Source: SAR324 cluster bacterium
Lineage (GTDB): Bacteria; SAR324; NAC60-12
DNA length: 6,760 bases
Direction of reading: 5' to 3'
Assembly: GCA_022448705.1 (NCBI GenBank)
Contig: JAKUUF010000086.1
Coordinates: 1 to 6,760, forward strand
The notes beneath the pieces are model-generated. The model was not told where the DNA came from. It saw only the letters and a list, made by a program, of their open reading frames with translations, and did not search any database. Numbering within the stretch: the stretch's first letter is position 1; each line of letters starts with the position of its first letter. Position numbers and translations under genes: made by a program. Of the stretch, positions 1 through 6,651 are shown one piece after another.

Positions 1-2148
1 CCAACTGCCCCCGAAACTACTCCAAAAGAGACTCCCTCAAAGCCTGATCCTATCGTTTTTTTAGAAGAAGACGAAGATTTAGATTCACATTATGAAAAAA
101 GCCTGCAGGGTTTTCAGGAAGAAGAGATTGTTACTGGAAAAGTAACAGAAATTACAGATGATTTTGTAACAGTTGACATTGGATTCAAATCTGATTGCCT
201 GATTGCATCAAATGAATTCCACAATAATGAAGGTGTACTTGAGGTTGAAATCGGGGACGAAGTTGAAGTCTATGTTGAGGCTCTTGAGGCGGACGAAGAC
301 GGCGTAACCTATCTCTCGAAAATTAAAGCAGAGAAGGTACGCACGTGGGAGAAAATTGGTGAGATATATGAAGAGGGAGGAATTGTACGAGGTACAATTG
401 TAGCCAGAATCAAGGGAGGGCTTTCAGTGGACATTGGTATCAAAGCTTTCCTGCCGGGGTCACAGGTAGATTTAAGACCAGTGCGAAATCTTGATAAATT
501 GATTGGAGAAGAATTTGATTTTAAGATTTTAAAGTTCAACCAGAAACGAGGAAATATTGTTCTTTCCCGACGTGTATTACTGGAAATTGACCGTGATGAA
601 AAGCGGCTTAAAACACTGGAAATTATAAAAGAAGGAGCCTTGATTTCAGGATACGTCAAAAACATCACTGATTATGGTGTTTTTGTGGATTTGGGAGGAG
701 TTGATGGATTGCTTCATATAACTGACATGACGTGGGGTCGTATAATTCATCCGTCAGAAATGTTTGAAATTGGCGATGAGGTTGAGGTTATTGTGCTTAA
801 GTATTTTCCGGAAGACCAAAAAGTATCCCTTGGTCTAAAACAGAAAGCACAGAATCCCTGGGATGTAGTGGAAGAAAAGTATGCTGTTGGCACTAAGGTG
901 AACGGCAAGATTGTAAGTCTTACGGAATACGGTGCATTCATAGAAGTTGAGCCTGGAGTAGAGGGTCTTATACATGTATCTGAAATGTCATGGACCAAAA
1001 AAGTTCGCCATCCTTCAAAAATTGTTGAACTTGGTCAAATGGTAGAGGCGGTCGTCAAGGATCTTGACGTGGAACGCAAAAGAATTTCACTCTCAATCAA
1101 AGAAGTACAGGCTAATCCATGGAAGCTGGCCCTTGACCGTTATCCTGTCGGATGCATCGTTAACGGAAGTGTCCGGAACATTACAGATTTCGGTATTTTT
1201 GTAGGACTTGATGAAGGAATTGACGGCCTGGTGCATGTGTCTGATATATCTTGGAAACAGAGAGAGTGTAAGCCTTCAGAGGTGGCCAGCAAGGGTGATG
1301 AAATTGAGGTGAAGGTGCTGAACATTGACGTTGAACAGGAACGGCTGTCTCTGGGAATTAAACAGTTAACTGATGATCCATGGAAGGATCTTGATGAAAA
1401 AAATCCGCTTGGTTCAGAAATTACCGGAAAAGTTGTTAATCTGACGGATTTCGGTATTTTTATCGAGGTTTTTGATGGAGTGGAAGGTCTGGTTCATATC
1501 TCCGAAGTTGATTCAAAAATACCAAAAAACAAGGTACATGAAAAATACCCGGTAGGATCTGAAGTGCAAGCAAAAGTCATCAAGATTGATTTGGATGAAA
1601 GACGATTAGGGCTAAGCATTACAAAAGTTATTTCTACGCCCGAGCCTGCTGAAAAGGAAGCTGCAGAAGTGGAAAAATCTACAAAGGGCGAAAAAGAAAA
1701 AACGGATGAAAAACCAGTAGATTCTCCTGAAAAATCAAAAGAGGTAGCAGAAGTATCAGAAGACTCAAGTTCAAAGGTGGACAATGAAAAAGAAGCCGAA
1801 GTGAAAGAAAAAAAGAAATCTACAAAAAATAAAGCGGCTGATGATGTAGAGGAAGAAGAATCTATTCAAAAAGATGAGAATTCAGTACCTGAAGAATCTG
1901 AATTAAAAAAACAGGAAGATCAAACGGCCTCAGAACCTAAAATCACAGGAGAATCAGAGGAAGGGGTAAAAGATAAGTCTGCTGCTCCAGATAAAAAATC
2001 AGATAAAGCAACTAAAGAAAAGGAAGAAGCTGAATTAAAAAAACAGGAAGATCAAACTGCATCAGAATCTAAAACTGATAAAACCAAGCAAGAAACTGAT
2101 TCTGTAGAAGCAGAAACATCAGAAGAAGGCAAAGATCTGCAAAAATAA
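1..2148 (+). CDS. rpsA: 30S ribosomal protein S1, 5'-truncated by the window edge, with long charged C-terminal tail
   Basis: S1 binds mRNA on the 30S subunit and helps load it for translation initiation. The frame is open from base 1, so the start codon lies outside the window; the in-frame GTG at 427 is internal to the second S1 domain and is not the start. The visible 715 codons hold six OB-fold S1 domains at about 121-333, 379-575, 634-843, 886-1107, 1147-1366 and 1408-1620. Domain 2 has the hallmark FLPGSQVDLRPVRNLD. Domains 3-5 carry NITDYGVFVDLGGVDGLLHI-type cores and HPS or KPS loops. Ahead of domain 1 is a Pro/Thr-rich then acidic stretch of about 40 residues. After domain 6 comes a tail of about 175 residues dominated by K, E, S and D, so the protein is much longer than the 557-residue E. 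coli S1. An IspH-S1 fusion, known in other bacteria, cannot be excluded because the 5' end is missing. Identification is very secure; the tail's role is unknown. Confidence 0.96.
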   Translation, partial: PTAPETTPKETPSKPDPIVFLEEDEDLDSHYEKSLQGFQEEEIVTGKVTEITDDFVTVDIGFKSDCLIASNEFHNNEGVLEVEIGDEVEVYVEALEADEDGVTYLSKIKAEKVRTWEKIGEIYEEGGIVRGTIVARIKGGLSVDIGIKAFLPGSQVDLRPVRNLDKLIGEEFDFKILKFNQKRGNIVLSRRVLLEIDRDEKRLKTLEIIKEGALISGYVKNITDYGVFVDLGGVDGLLHITDMTWGRIIHPSEMFEIGDEVEVIVLKYFPEDQKVSLGLKQKAQNPWDVVEEKYAVGTKVNGKIVSLTEYGAFIEVEPGVEGLIHVSEMSWTKKVRHPSKIVELGQMVEAVVKDLDVERKRISLSIKEVQANPWKLALDRYPVGCIVNGSVRNITDFGIFVGLDEGIDGLVHVSDISWKQRECKPSEVASKGDEIEVKVLNIDVEQERLSLGIKQLTDDPWKDLDEKNPLGSEITGKVVNLTDFGIFIEVFDGVEGLVHISEVDSKIPKNKVHEKYPVGSEVQAKVIKIDLDERRLGLSITKVISTPEPAEKEAAEVEKSTKGEKEKTDEKPVDSPEKSKEVAEVSEDSSSKVDNEKEAEVKEKKKSTKNKAADDVEEEESIQKDENSVPEESELKKQEDQTASEPKITGESEEGVKDKSAAPDKKSDKATKEKEEAELKKQEDQTASESKTDKTKQETDSVEAETSEEGKDLQK
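1891..2073 (+). repeat. Direct repeat inside the S1 tail (two 51-bp copies, 132-bp period)
   Basis: Copy 1 is 1891-1941 and copy 2 is 2023-2073, both in frame and offset by exactly 44 codons. They differ at 4 of 51 bases. Both encode a 17-residue unit of the form EE[SA]ELKKQEDQTASE[PS]K. The high nucleotide identity, including at synonymous positions, points to a fairly recent in-frame duplication within a low-complexity coding tract rather than convergence of charged sequence. Confidence 0.85.
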
Positions 2149-2310
2149 ATTCCATTCCACCAATCATACAGGAGTCTGGTCTACAGACTCCTGCTACTCC
2201 AAAATAAAACAAAAAAATATAACGGGTCTTGCTTCCGGGAACGGTGATTATTTTTTCTATCTCTTTCCGGAACTTAGCGGATTTTTTTCAGGAGATTAAA
2301 CAGGAATTGA
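2149..2310. other. Convergent intergenic spacer between rpsA and the M81 gene
   Basis: This 162-bp spacer separates two converging genes, so both transcripts must end in or near it. It holds one strong hairpin (2169-2193), an A-rich tract (about 2200-2218) and a T-tract of seven (2282-2288). The T-tract follows only a weak 4-bp stem (TCCG at 2266-2269 with CGGA at 2278-2281). I see no convincing coding sequence here. The weak stem plus T-tract could be a poor intrinsic terminator for the plus-strand transcript, but 4 bp is short. Confidence 0.6.
2169..2193. terminator. Perfect 10-bp hairpin after rpsA, possible terminator or transcript-end stabiliser
   Basis: CAGGAGTCTG (2169-2178), the loop GTCTA, and CAGACTCCTG (2184-2193) form a perfect 10-bp stem beginning 20 nt after the S1 stop codon. 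Position and stability fit a transcript 3' end in a convergent spacer. No T-run follows the stem on either strand, so it is not a canonical intrinsic terminator. It could be a 3'-end stabilising structure or act with Rho. Confidence 0.5.
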
Positions 2311-3927
2311 TCAGATTAGGGAAAATCTGTGATTTAGACTTATTTGCTTTAAAGTGAATCTCAAATAAACAGCTCCAGACTCAATAAAAGGGAGATAGCA
2401 TGAACTTTTTATGTCAAAAATTTTTTTGAAAAGTTGGAGATCACACCTCAAATACTGGTCCGTTTGTCGTATTCGTAACCCCGGGGCCAGACGCTTCCAT
2501 GGAAGGTTGATCGGGTCTGCGATCATTGGACCTGGAGATTCGGCAACGAGGATGCTGTGAGCGATGGGAGTAAAATCTGCACGAAAGTGAACAGAGCTTT
2601 TATTTACCAGGATTTTCATTTGTTCCGGCTCCACTCCTCCGACACGATATAGTTCGCGGTCGAGCATTTGAACCTTGCTTGAACCGACAACCACACTTAC
2701 ACCATCTGTCCGCAGGCAGGCAGTGGGGCCAAGACTAATTTTTGCTCCACGCATCATAGGTCCCTTAACAGTCAAATCTCCATTACTGAGAAAATCTATG
2801 CTGAATGTTCCTTCAAAGGGATGATCTCCCAGTGCTGGTTCTCCTCCCAACCCCAGTGTAATGGTTTTTCCAACTCCTGTTTTATGTGCTGCTTCTGCAG
2901 CTTCAGGGTCAAACAATATCCCAAGGGCAGCGTCACTTGCCTGATTTGCAACCAGTGCCCGCAACATTCCTGTGGTGTTGGAATTACCTCCGGCTCCAGG
3001 ATTGTCCTGAGTGTCCGCAATCACCACTGGGCGGTCTGCCCCCTTAGAAAGTCGAATGGCTTCCTTTACTGCTTGGTCCGGCTTATGGATATCAATCCAC
3101 CATTCATGCTCTCGCTCGTTGATATGATCTGTAAGTGAGTCAACTGCACTTTCCAACTCAGACTGGTTTGTACCATAACCCCATACTAAAGCACCGCATT
3201 CAGGGAAGTCTGCCGCTGGAAATCCCGGAGTGAAAGACATGCTGTTAATGCTTCCATGCTCCAGCGATTCAAGATACTCATATGTCTGGCTGGCAGGTTC
3301 CATATCAGTGCATTGGCCGTGCAGCGGAATCAGAAATGGAATTCGCCTGCTTGCTTTAAAAAGGCGATTCCCACCCTCCATGTAATGCTTAAGCAAAAAA
3401 GCTGCACGTTCTCCTGTTTCGGCCATGTCAACATGGGGATAAGTCCTGTAAGCAACCAGAGCATCGGCCTTTTCAAGCATCAGCTGGGTTACGTTTGCAT
3501 GTAAATCAAGGCTGCCAACTACCGGAACACCTTGACCGACTACGGTGCGAAGCCGCTTCAAAAGCTCACCTTCCCCATCATCAACATGTTCGGCTACCAT
3601 TGCCCCATGTATATCAAGATAAACTGCATCAGGTTGAATTTCAGATGCTGCTTCAACTATCTTTCCTGTTATGCGTTCAAAAGCATCTTCAGTAACATGA
3701 GCCGAGGGACATGCAGCAGTCCAGATAACCGGAACAATCTGATGCGGCCCCCCGTGCATCGCATCAAGAAAACCACCCGCAGGAATGTTGATGCCCTTGA
3801 GATCAAGGATATCGCTGCCGTGAGTCATGCACGGCATTCCTCCACCCTGAACAAAGTCGTCCCAATCTGCCTTTGATGGTGCAAAGGTATTTGTTTCATG
3901 TTGAAATCCGGCAATCAGTATTTTCAT
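2311..3927 (-). CDS. M81 family metallopeptidase (MlrC-like), with an atypical C-terminal tail
   Basis: This 538-residue protein belongs to the family of microcystinase C (MlrC), zinc peptidases best known for cleaving linearised microcystin. Most members come from bacteria with no link to that toxin, and their substrates are unknown. Family signatures run the full length: MKILIAGFQHETNTF at the N-terminus, YLDIHGAM at 104-110, SLDLHANVT at 139-147, YRTYPHVD at 160-167, ADTQDNPGAGGN at 304-315, and KSSVHFRADF at 443-452. The putative zinc ligands D141, H143 and H165 have the same spacing as those reported for MlrC. There is no signal peptide, so it is probably cytoplasmic. The ATG at 3927 is fixed by the conserved N-terminus, although the nearest AGGAG (minus strand, 3953-3957) is over 20 nt upstream, too far for a normal ribosome binding site. 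Family similarity ends near residue 487; residues 488-538 look non-conserved. It lies 132 bp downstream of the HEAT lipoprotein gene and may or may not be cotranscribed with it. Confidence 0.92.
   Translation of the reverse strand: MKILIAGFQHETNTFAPSKADWDDFVQGGGMPCMTHGSDILDLKGINIPAGGFLDAMHGGPHQIVPVIWTAACPSAHVTEDAFERITGKIVEAASEIQPDAVYLDIHGAMVAEHVDDGEGELLKRLRTVVGQGVPVVGSLDLHANVTQLMLEKADALVAYRTYPHVDMAETGERAAFLLKHYMEGGNRLFKASRRIPFLIPLHGQCTDMEPASQTYEYLESLEHGSINSMSFTPGFPAADFPECGALVWGYGTNQSELESAVDSLTDHINEREHEWWIDIHKPDQAVKEAIRLSKGADRPVVIADTQDNPGAGGNSNTTGMLRALVANQASDAALGILFDPEAAEAAHKTGVGKTITLGLGGEPALGDHPFEGTFSIDFLSNGDLTVKGPMMRGAKISLGPTACLRTDGVSVVVGSSKVQMLDRELYRVGGVEPEQMKILVNKSSVHFRADFTPIAHSILVAESPGPMIADPINLPWKRLAPGLRIRQTDQYLRCDLQLFKKIFDIKSSCYLPFIESGAVYLRFTLKQISLNHRFSLI
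2314..2466 (-). other. Non-conserved C-terminal extension of the M81 protein (residues 488-538)
   Basis: M81 proteins as I know them end soon after the PW[KR]RL[RA]PGLR motif, present here at residues 476-485. The reading frame continues for about 50 further residues rich in K, F, I, L and S. These look like translated AT-rich spacer, including a run encoded by A and T tracts around 2416-2434. A stop (TGA, 2441-2443 on the minus strand) exists in another frame 25 nt past the start of the tail, so an ancestral stop may have been bypassed by a small indel. This is inferred from memory of the family, not from an alignment. Confidence 0.45.
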
Positions 3928-4059
3928 GCTGAATTTAGCTGAAGAGCTTACTCTCCTGATAATAAGGAATGTTGGAATTTATGAATAAAATACACACCAG
4001 CTTTTTTTTTGCAAAAAAGCTAAGACTTTCAGAAATTGATGCAGGTAAACTTTTGTTAA
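3928..4059. other. Spacer between HEAT lipoprotein and M81 genes
   Basis: This 132-bp AT-rich spacer lies between two minus-strand genes. It contains a long A/T hairpin (3999-4021) and, on the minus strand, an AGGAG-containing purine stretch (about 3951-3957) over 20 nt from the M81 start. No strong sigma70-like promoter is obvious on the minus strand, though TTATTAT-like AT boxes are present. An ATG at 3981 on the plus strand opens a frame that runs into the antisense of the HEAT gene, so I do not call it. Confidence 0.5.
3999..4021. terminator. A/T-rich perfect hairpin downstream of the HEAT lipoprotein gene
   Basis: AGCTTTTTT (3999-4007), a 5-nt loop (TTTGC), and AAAAAAGCT (4013-4021) form a perfect 9-bp stem, 39 bp past the stop of the HEAT lipoprotein gene in the direction of its transcription. 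Only the AGC/GCT base is GC-containing and the T-run lies inside the stem. If it terminates, it would do so weakly. It could equally be a simple palindromic A/T tract. Confidence 0.3.
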
Positions 4060-4917
4060 TCAGAAACCACGGATTTGAAACAGCGATTGTTCGACAGCAT
4101 TGCGGATACGTTCACTGTCATGCTGGCTGTAGCTTTCCAGCATTTCGATTCCCTGCTTTGCTTTAAGCAGTCCCAGAATCCGGATTAGTCTCTCAGTAAC
4201 CAGCAAATCTCCAGATTTTTTCTGCTTTTGGAGTGCAGTTATAGTTGCCTCTATTGCGTTGCTTCCAAGGTTTCTCATTGCTTCAACAACCTGTTCTGCA
4301 ACTTCCTCATCAGCAAGATAAGGCATCATCAGTGTGGCAACACGGGGATTTTTGATTTGGCGCAGTATATCAAAAGTGTCACGATTCTCAAAGAAAGAAC
4401 GGCCCTTGAGCAGTTTACTTATGGAATCAGCAATTTCCGGTCCGACAGCAATCAGTAATTCCTTGTAAGCGGCACGAATTCCACTTTGATTTGAAGAATC
4501 ATATCGGGACACAATCACATCTATTGCGGGCTTCCCATACTCTCTGAAAGCATCTGCCAGAGCCCTTAACATATCCGAATTGGATTCAGTCGCCATGTCA
4601 GCAAGATCCTCAATGGCAGGTTCATATTTGACCTTCCCCAGATTCCTCACTACTTCTCGGAGAACACGCGCATCAGTTTCAACAATACGCTCATGCAGTG
4701 CAGGACCTGCTTGTGGACCGCCAATTGATCCAACCAGCTTTACTGCTCGAAGTCGCACTTTTGGACTGTCATCATCCAGCAGAGAAATAGCCATTTCGAG
4801 TGCTTCCTGTTTTTCACCCTGGCGGTAAAGCGATTCAGCTTTTTCGATGCTGGAGCATCCCACGGCAAACAACATGATCAACATTATCCAGGCGATATTT
4901 TTTCTGATTGCACGCAT
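4060..4917 (-). CDS. HEAT-repeat lipoprotein, uncharacterised
   Basis: This 285-residue predicted lipoprotein has a basic n-region (MRAIRKN), a hydrophobic stretch at 8-18 and a lipobox-like AVGC with the acylated cysteine at residue 21. Serine at +2 suggests outer-membrane rather than inner-membrane retention if the enterobacterial Lol rule applies. The mature part is almost entirely paired amphipathic helices. These give repeated HEAT/armadillo-like units from about residue 24 to the end, seen as motifs such as DSPKVRLRAVKLVGSIGG (50-67) and DARVLREVVRNLGKV (82-96). Such folds are binding scaffolds, not enzymes, and no catalytic motif is visible. Start choice is supported by AAGGA (minus strand, 4924-4928) 6 nt before the ATG. 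It starts 65 bp after the FlgT-like lipoprotein gene on the same strand, so the two are probably cotranscribed. Function is unknown; a role in assembling an envelope complex with that neighbour is inference only. Confidence 0.85.
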   Translation of the reverse strand: MRAIRKNIAWIMLIMLFAVGCSSIEKAESLYRQGEKQEALEMAISLLDDDSPKVRLRAVKLVGSIGGPQAGPALHERIVETDARVLREVVRNLGKVKYEPAIEDLADMATESNSDMLRALADAFREYGKPAIDVIVSRYDSSNQSGIRAAYKELLIAVGPEIADSISKLLKGRSFFENRDTFDILRQIKNPRVATLMMPYLADEEVAEQVVEAMRNLGSNAIEATITALQKQKKSGDLLVTERLIRILGLLKAKQGIEMLESYSQHDSERIRNAVEQSLFQIRGF

Positions 4918-4923
4918 AAGATT

Positions 4924-4928
4924 TCCTT
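4924..4928 (-). promoter_or_regulatory. Ribosome binding site of the HEAT lipoprotein gene
   Basis: AAGGA on the minus strand, 6 nt before the ATG at 4917. Good match and spacing; it supports the chosen start and translation from a shared transcript. Confidence 0.7.
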
Positions 4929-4982
4929 ATTTTGTAAGTTATTATTAACTGAATTGTGGCAATTTATGATAAACGAACATCA

Positions 4983-6344
4983 TTATTCTTCATCAGGAAT
5001 TCTTGCAAAAACAAGGTCCGTTAAATCAGGAGCAACAATCGGTTCTTTCGCGTTGATTCCTTCAGAATCAAGTATTTCCATAATTTTGTCTCCAAGATCC
5101 TCGACTTTTCCTGCGTGGCGCACAACGATCGTCACAATTGTCGGTACAGAATTGTCGAAGCTTATGTAGCGGAATTCATCATCTTGAATTTGCTTCAGTT
5201 TTGTGCGGAGCTTTCGTACCTCCTTGCTTTTAAAATCCTTCAGTACCAGTTCAAAGGCAATCAGGCGTCTACCGCTGATTGAAATTGTGGACATTTCCTT
5301 GATCACCTGGGGGATGAATTCTTTCTGCATTTCTTCATATGTGTCATTAACGAGACCGGCGATCATTGCTGAAGTAATCACATTCGGTCCGCCACGTCTC
5401 GCAACATTGATAACGGTATTTGCAAAAGCCCCTCCCCGTCCAGTGGAAACATTCTTGGCGGTCACGTTCAGTGAGAGTGCAAGGTCACCCTTGATATTTC
5501 CACTCACGGACATGATATTTACTTCCACTACTACTTTAGCCATCTGCTTTAGCAGGCTTAAACCGGTAGTGTAAAACTGTTCCGCATCCTGGACTTGAGT
5601 TGCAAGCAAGGCTTTGTCAGCAGGACTTCCGGAAACAATTGCCATGAACTGTTCCTTGGAAATTTTAGCAAACTTCTTTTTTACTTTTTCATCTGTCTGC
5701 ATAGATGTAACAGCGTTCCTAAAATCCATTGCGCGTAATCCACGCTGATTCAAATCAGTTTGAATTTGATTCATCATTGTATCCTCCAAATCCCTGAAGG
5801 TGAAACCGGAACCACTGAGATCAATATCCTTTCTGCTGGTAATTACAGGCACCAATGTACTGGCGCTGTTGTTTATAAGCTTGAGGTCTTTCTGCAGAGC
5901 AACAAGCACCCTCTGGCGGTTAACCTTGTGAGCTGTATCCAGACCGTAATATTTGCCACCAAAGATCTTTTTCTCGTCATTGACTTCGCTGCTGTCAATA
6001 TATTTTTGGACATTTTTTGAAAGATATTTTTCTATTTCTTCAAAATTGTTGTTGTAATCTTCATCAGGCAATAATTCGCGTACCATTTCGTCAACAGCCT
6101 GTGTACTGGCTATTTCCATGGCCTTTGCTTTTGCTGCACGAATGTCGTTGCGCTTGATAAAGGCTTTGGATTTTATGCGTATCACACGGACGTCCGGAGA
6201 GTCCTCCTTCAGAGTGACGCGCCCGCTCAAATCAGCCAGCGTGAGAAATTCCTCTGGTTTTGGTTCCTTCTTTTTTGCGGCACATCCGCTGATAATTATT
6301 GTTAGGATCAGCAGAGATGAAATTATAAAATTCTTATTTAGCAT
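4983..6344 (-). CDS. FlgT-like/LPP20-like lipoprotein, uncharacterised
   Basis: This predicted lipoprotein has 453 residues from the start chosen here. Its signal peptide, MLNKNFIISSLLILTIIISGC, has a textbook ISGC lipobox and the acylated cysteine at residue 21, followed by a lysine/proline-rich linker. Three regions can be seen in the mature part. At about 52-155, an A-x3-A-x3-A...AV pattern followed by a polar helix and a VNRQRVLVAL strand resembles the N-terminal domain of flagellar assembly protein FlgT and related lipoproteins. At about 160-350 is a mixed alpha/beta region. At about 353-427 is a second small alpha/beta module, ISGRRLIAFELVLKDF then helix and strands, like the final domain of FlgT/LPP20-type proteins. 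Family assignment is from pattern recognition and is tentative; no flagellar gene is in the window. An upstream ATG at 6359 adds MTGAK but lacks a binding site, whereas ATG 6344 has a perfect one. It heads a probable two-gene unit with the HEAT lipoprotein. Confidence 0.8.
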   Translation of the reverse strand: MLNKNFIISSLLILTIIISGCAAKKKEPKPEEFLTLADLSGRVTLKEDSPDVRVIRIKSKAFIKRNDIRAAKAKAMEIASTQAVDEMVRELLPDEDYNNNFEEIEKYLSKNVQKYIDSSEVNDEKKIFGGKYYGLDTAHKVNRQRVLVALQKDLKLINNSASTLVPVITSRKDIDLSGSGFTFRDLEDTMMNQIQTDLNQRGLRAMDFRNAVTSMQTDEKVKKKFAKISKEQFMAIVSGSPADKALLATQVQDAEQFYTTGLSLLKQMAKVVVEVNIMSVSGNIKGDLALSLNVTAKNVSTGRGGAFANTVINVARRGGPNVITSAMIAGLVNDTYEEMQKEFIPQVIKEMSTISISGRRLIAFELVLKDFKSKEVRKLRTKLKQIQDDEFRYISFDNSVPTIVTIVVRHAGKVEDLGDKIMEILDSEGINAKEPIVAPDLTDLVFARIPDEE

Positions 6345-6349
6345 TTTGG

Positions 6350-6354
6350 CTCCT
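6350..6354 (-). promoter_or_regulatory. Ribosome binding site that sets the FlgT-like lipoprotein start at 6344
   Basis: AGGAG on the minus strand with a 5-nt spacer (CCAAA) before the ATG at 6344. The alternative ATG at 6359 lies upstream of this site and is preceded by CCTCCTC, which cannot act as a Shine-Dalgarno sequence. The shorter form also gives a cleaner lipoprotein signal peptide. Confidence 0.8.
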
Positions 6355-6478
6355 GTCATTTTATGAGGAGGATTAATTATTGCCTTGTAATTGTTACTGA
6401 TGAAATTAGAGATAATAAATTGAGCATATGTTTACTATTACCCTGAATCATTTCCAGGCATTAAAATTAAAACATTTA

Positions 6479-6507
6479 TTGATTAAATTAAATACTGCTA
6501 TTATATA
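6479..6507 (+). promoter_or_regulatory. Candidate sigma70-like promoter for the right-edge exported-protein gene
   Basis: TTGATT at 6479-6484 and TATATA at 6502-6507 are 17 nt apart and lie on the correct strand upstream of the gene at 6652. In AT-rich spacer such matches occur by chance, so support is modest. The implied 5' leader is about 140 nt. Confidence 0.35.
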
Positions 6508-6651
6508 TTTGATCACATGTAAATAACAATATGTTAATGCCCCACTTTTGCTTCCTTAATACAATCAGCTGATATGGATAAAACTGAATGGTTCAGGATT
6601 GCGGATTTTGTTAAAAACTGTGAATCTTAAATGTAGCATTTTAGGAGATTA

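Larger units (their letters stand above)
6345..6651. promoter_or_regulatory. AT-rich divergent intergenic region
   Basis: This 307-bp spacer separates the leftward FlgT-like lipoprotein gene from the rightward exported-protein gene. It must carry promoters for both directions unless the right-hand gene is read from elsewhere. It is strongly AT-rich around 6400-6535. On the plus strand, TTGATT (6479-6484), a 17-nt gap and TATATA (6502-6507) form a plausible sigma70-like promoter about 145 nt before the start at 6652. TTGTTA (6391-6396), a 16-nt gap and TAATAA (6413-6418) form a weaker one. A purine-rich AGGAGG near 6367 on the plus strand leads to no gene beyond a 27-codon open frame. I found no clear operator repeats, riboswitch or tRNA. 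Confidence 0.5.

Noticed and set aside
427..429. GTG as the start codon of S1
   Set aside because: The frame is open back to base 1 and encodes S1 domain 1 and the first half of domain 2; 427 falls in the middle of domain 2.
2401..2430. Short plus-strand frame (9 codons) preceded by GGGAGAT
   Set aside because: Too short, lies within the antisense of the M81 tail, and has an A/T-tract composition.
2821..3876. Several plus-strand open frames of 66-114 codons over the M81 gene
   Set aside because: They are antisense to a gene with clear family motifs throughout, have Cys/His-rich unnatural composition, and lack ribosome binding sites.
3969..4166. Plus-strand 65-codon open frame starting in the HEAT-M81 spacer
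   Set aside because: Most of it is antisense to the HEAT lipoprotein C-terminus and it has no recognisable features.
6345..6359. Upstream ATG (6359) as start of the FlgT-like lipoprotein
   Set aside because: No ribosome binding site precedes it; AGGAG lies between it and the next ATG at 6344 with ideal spacing, and MTGAK adds nothing to the signal peptide.
6363..6446. 27-codon plus-strand open frame in the divergent spacer
   Set aside because: No ribosome binding site before its ATG, no recognisable sequence, and length expected by chance.
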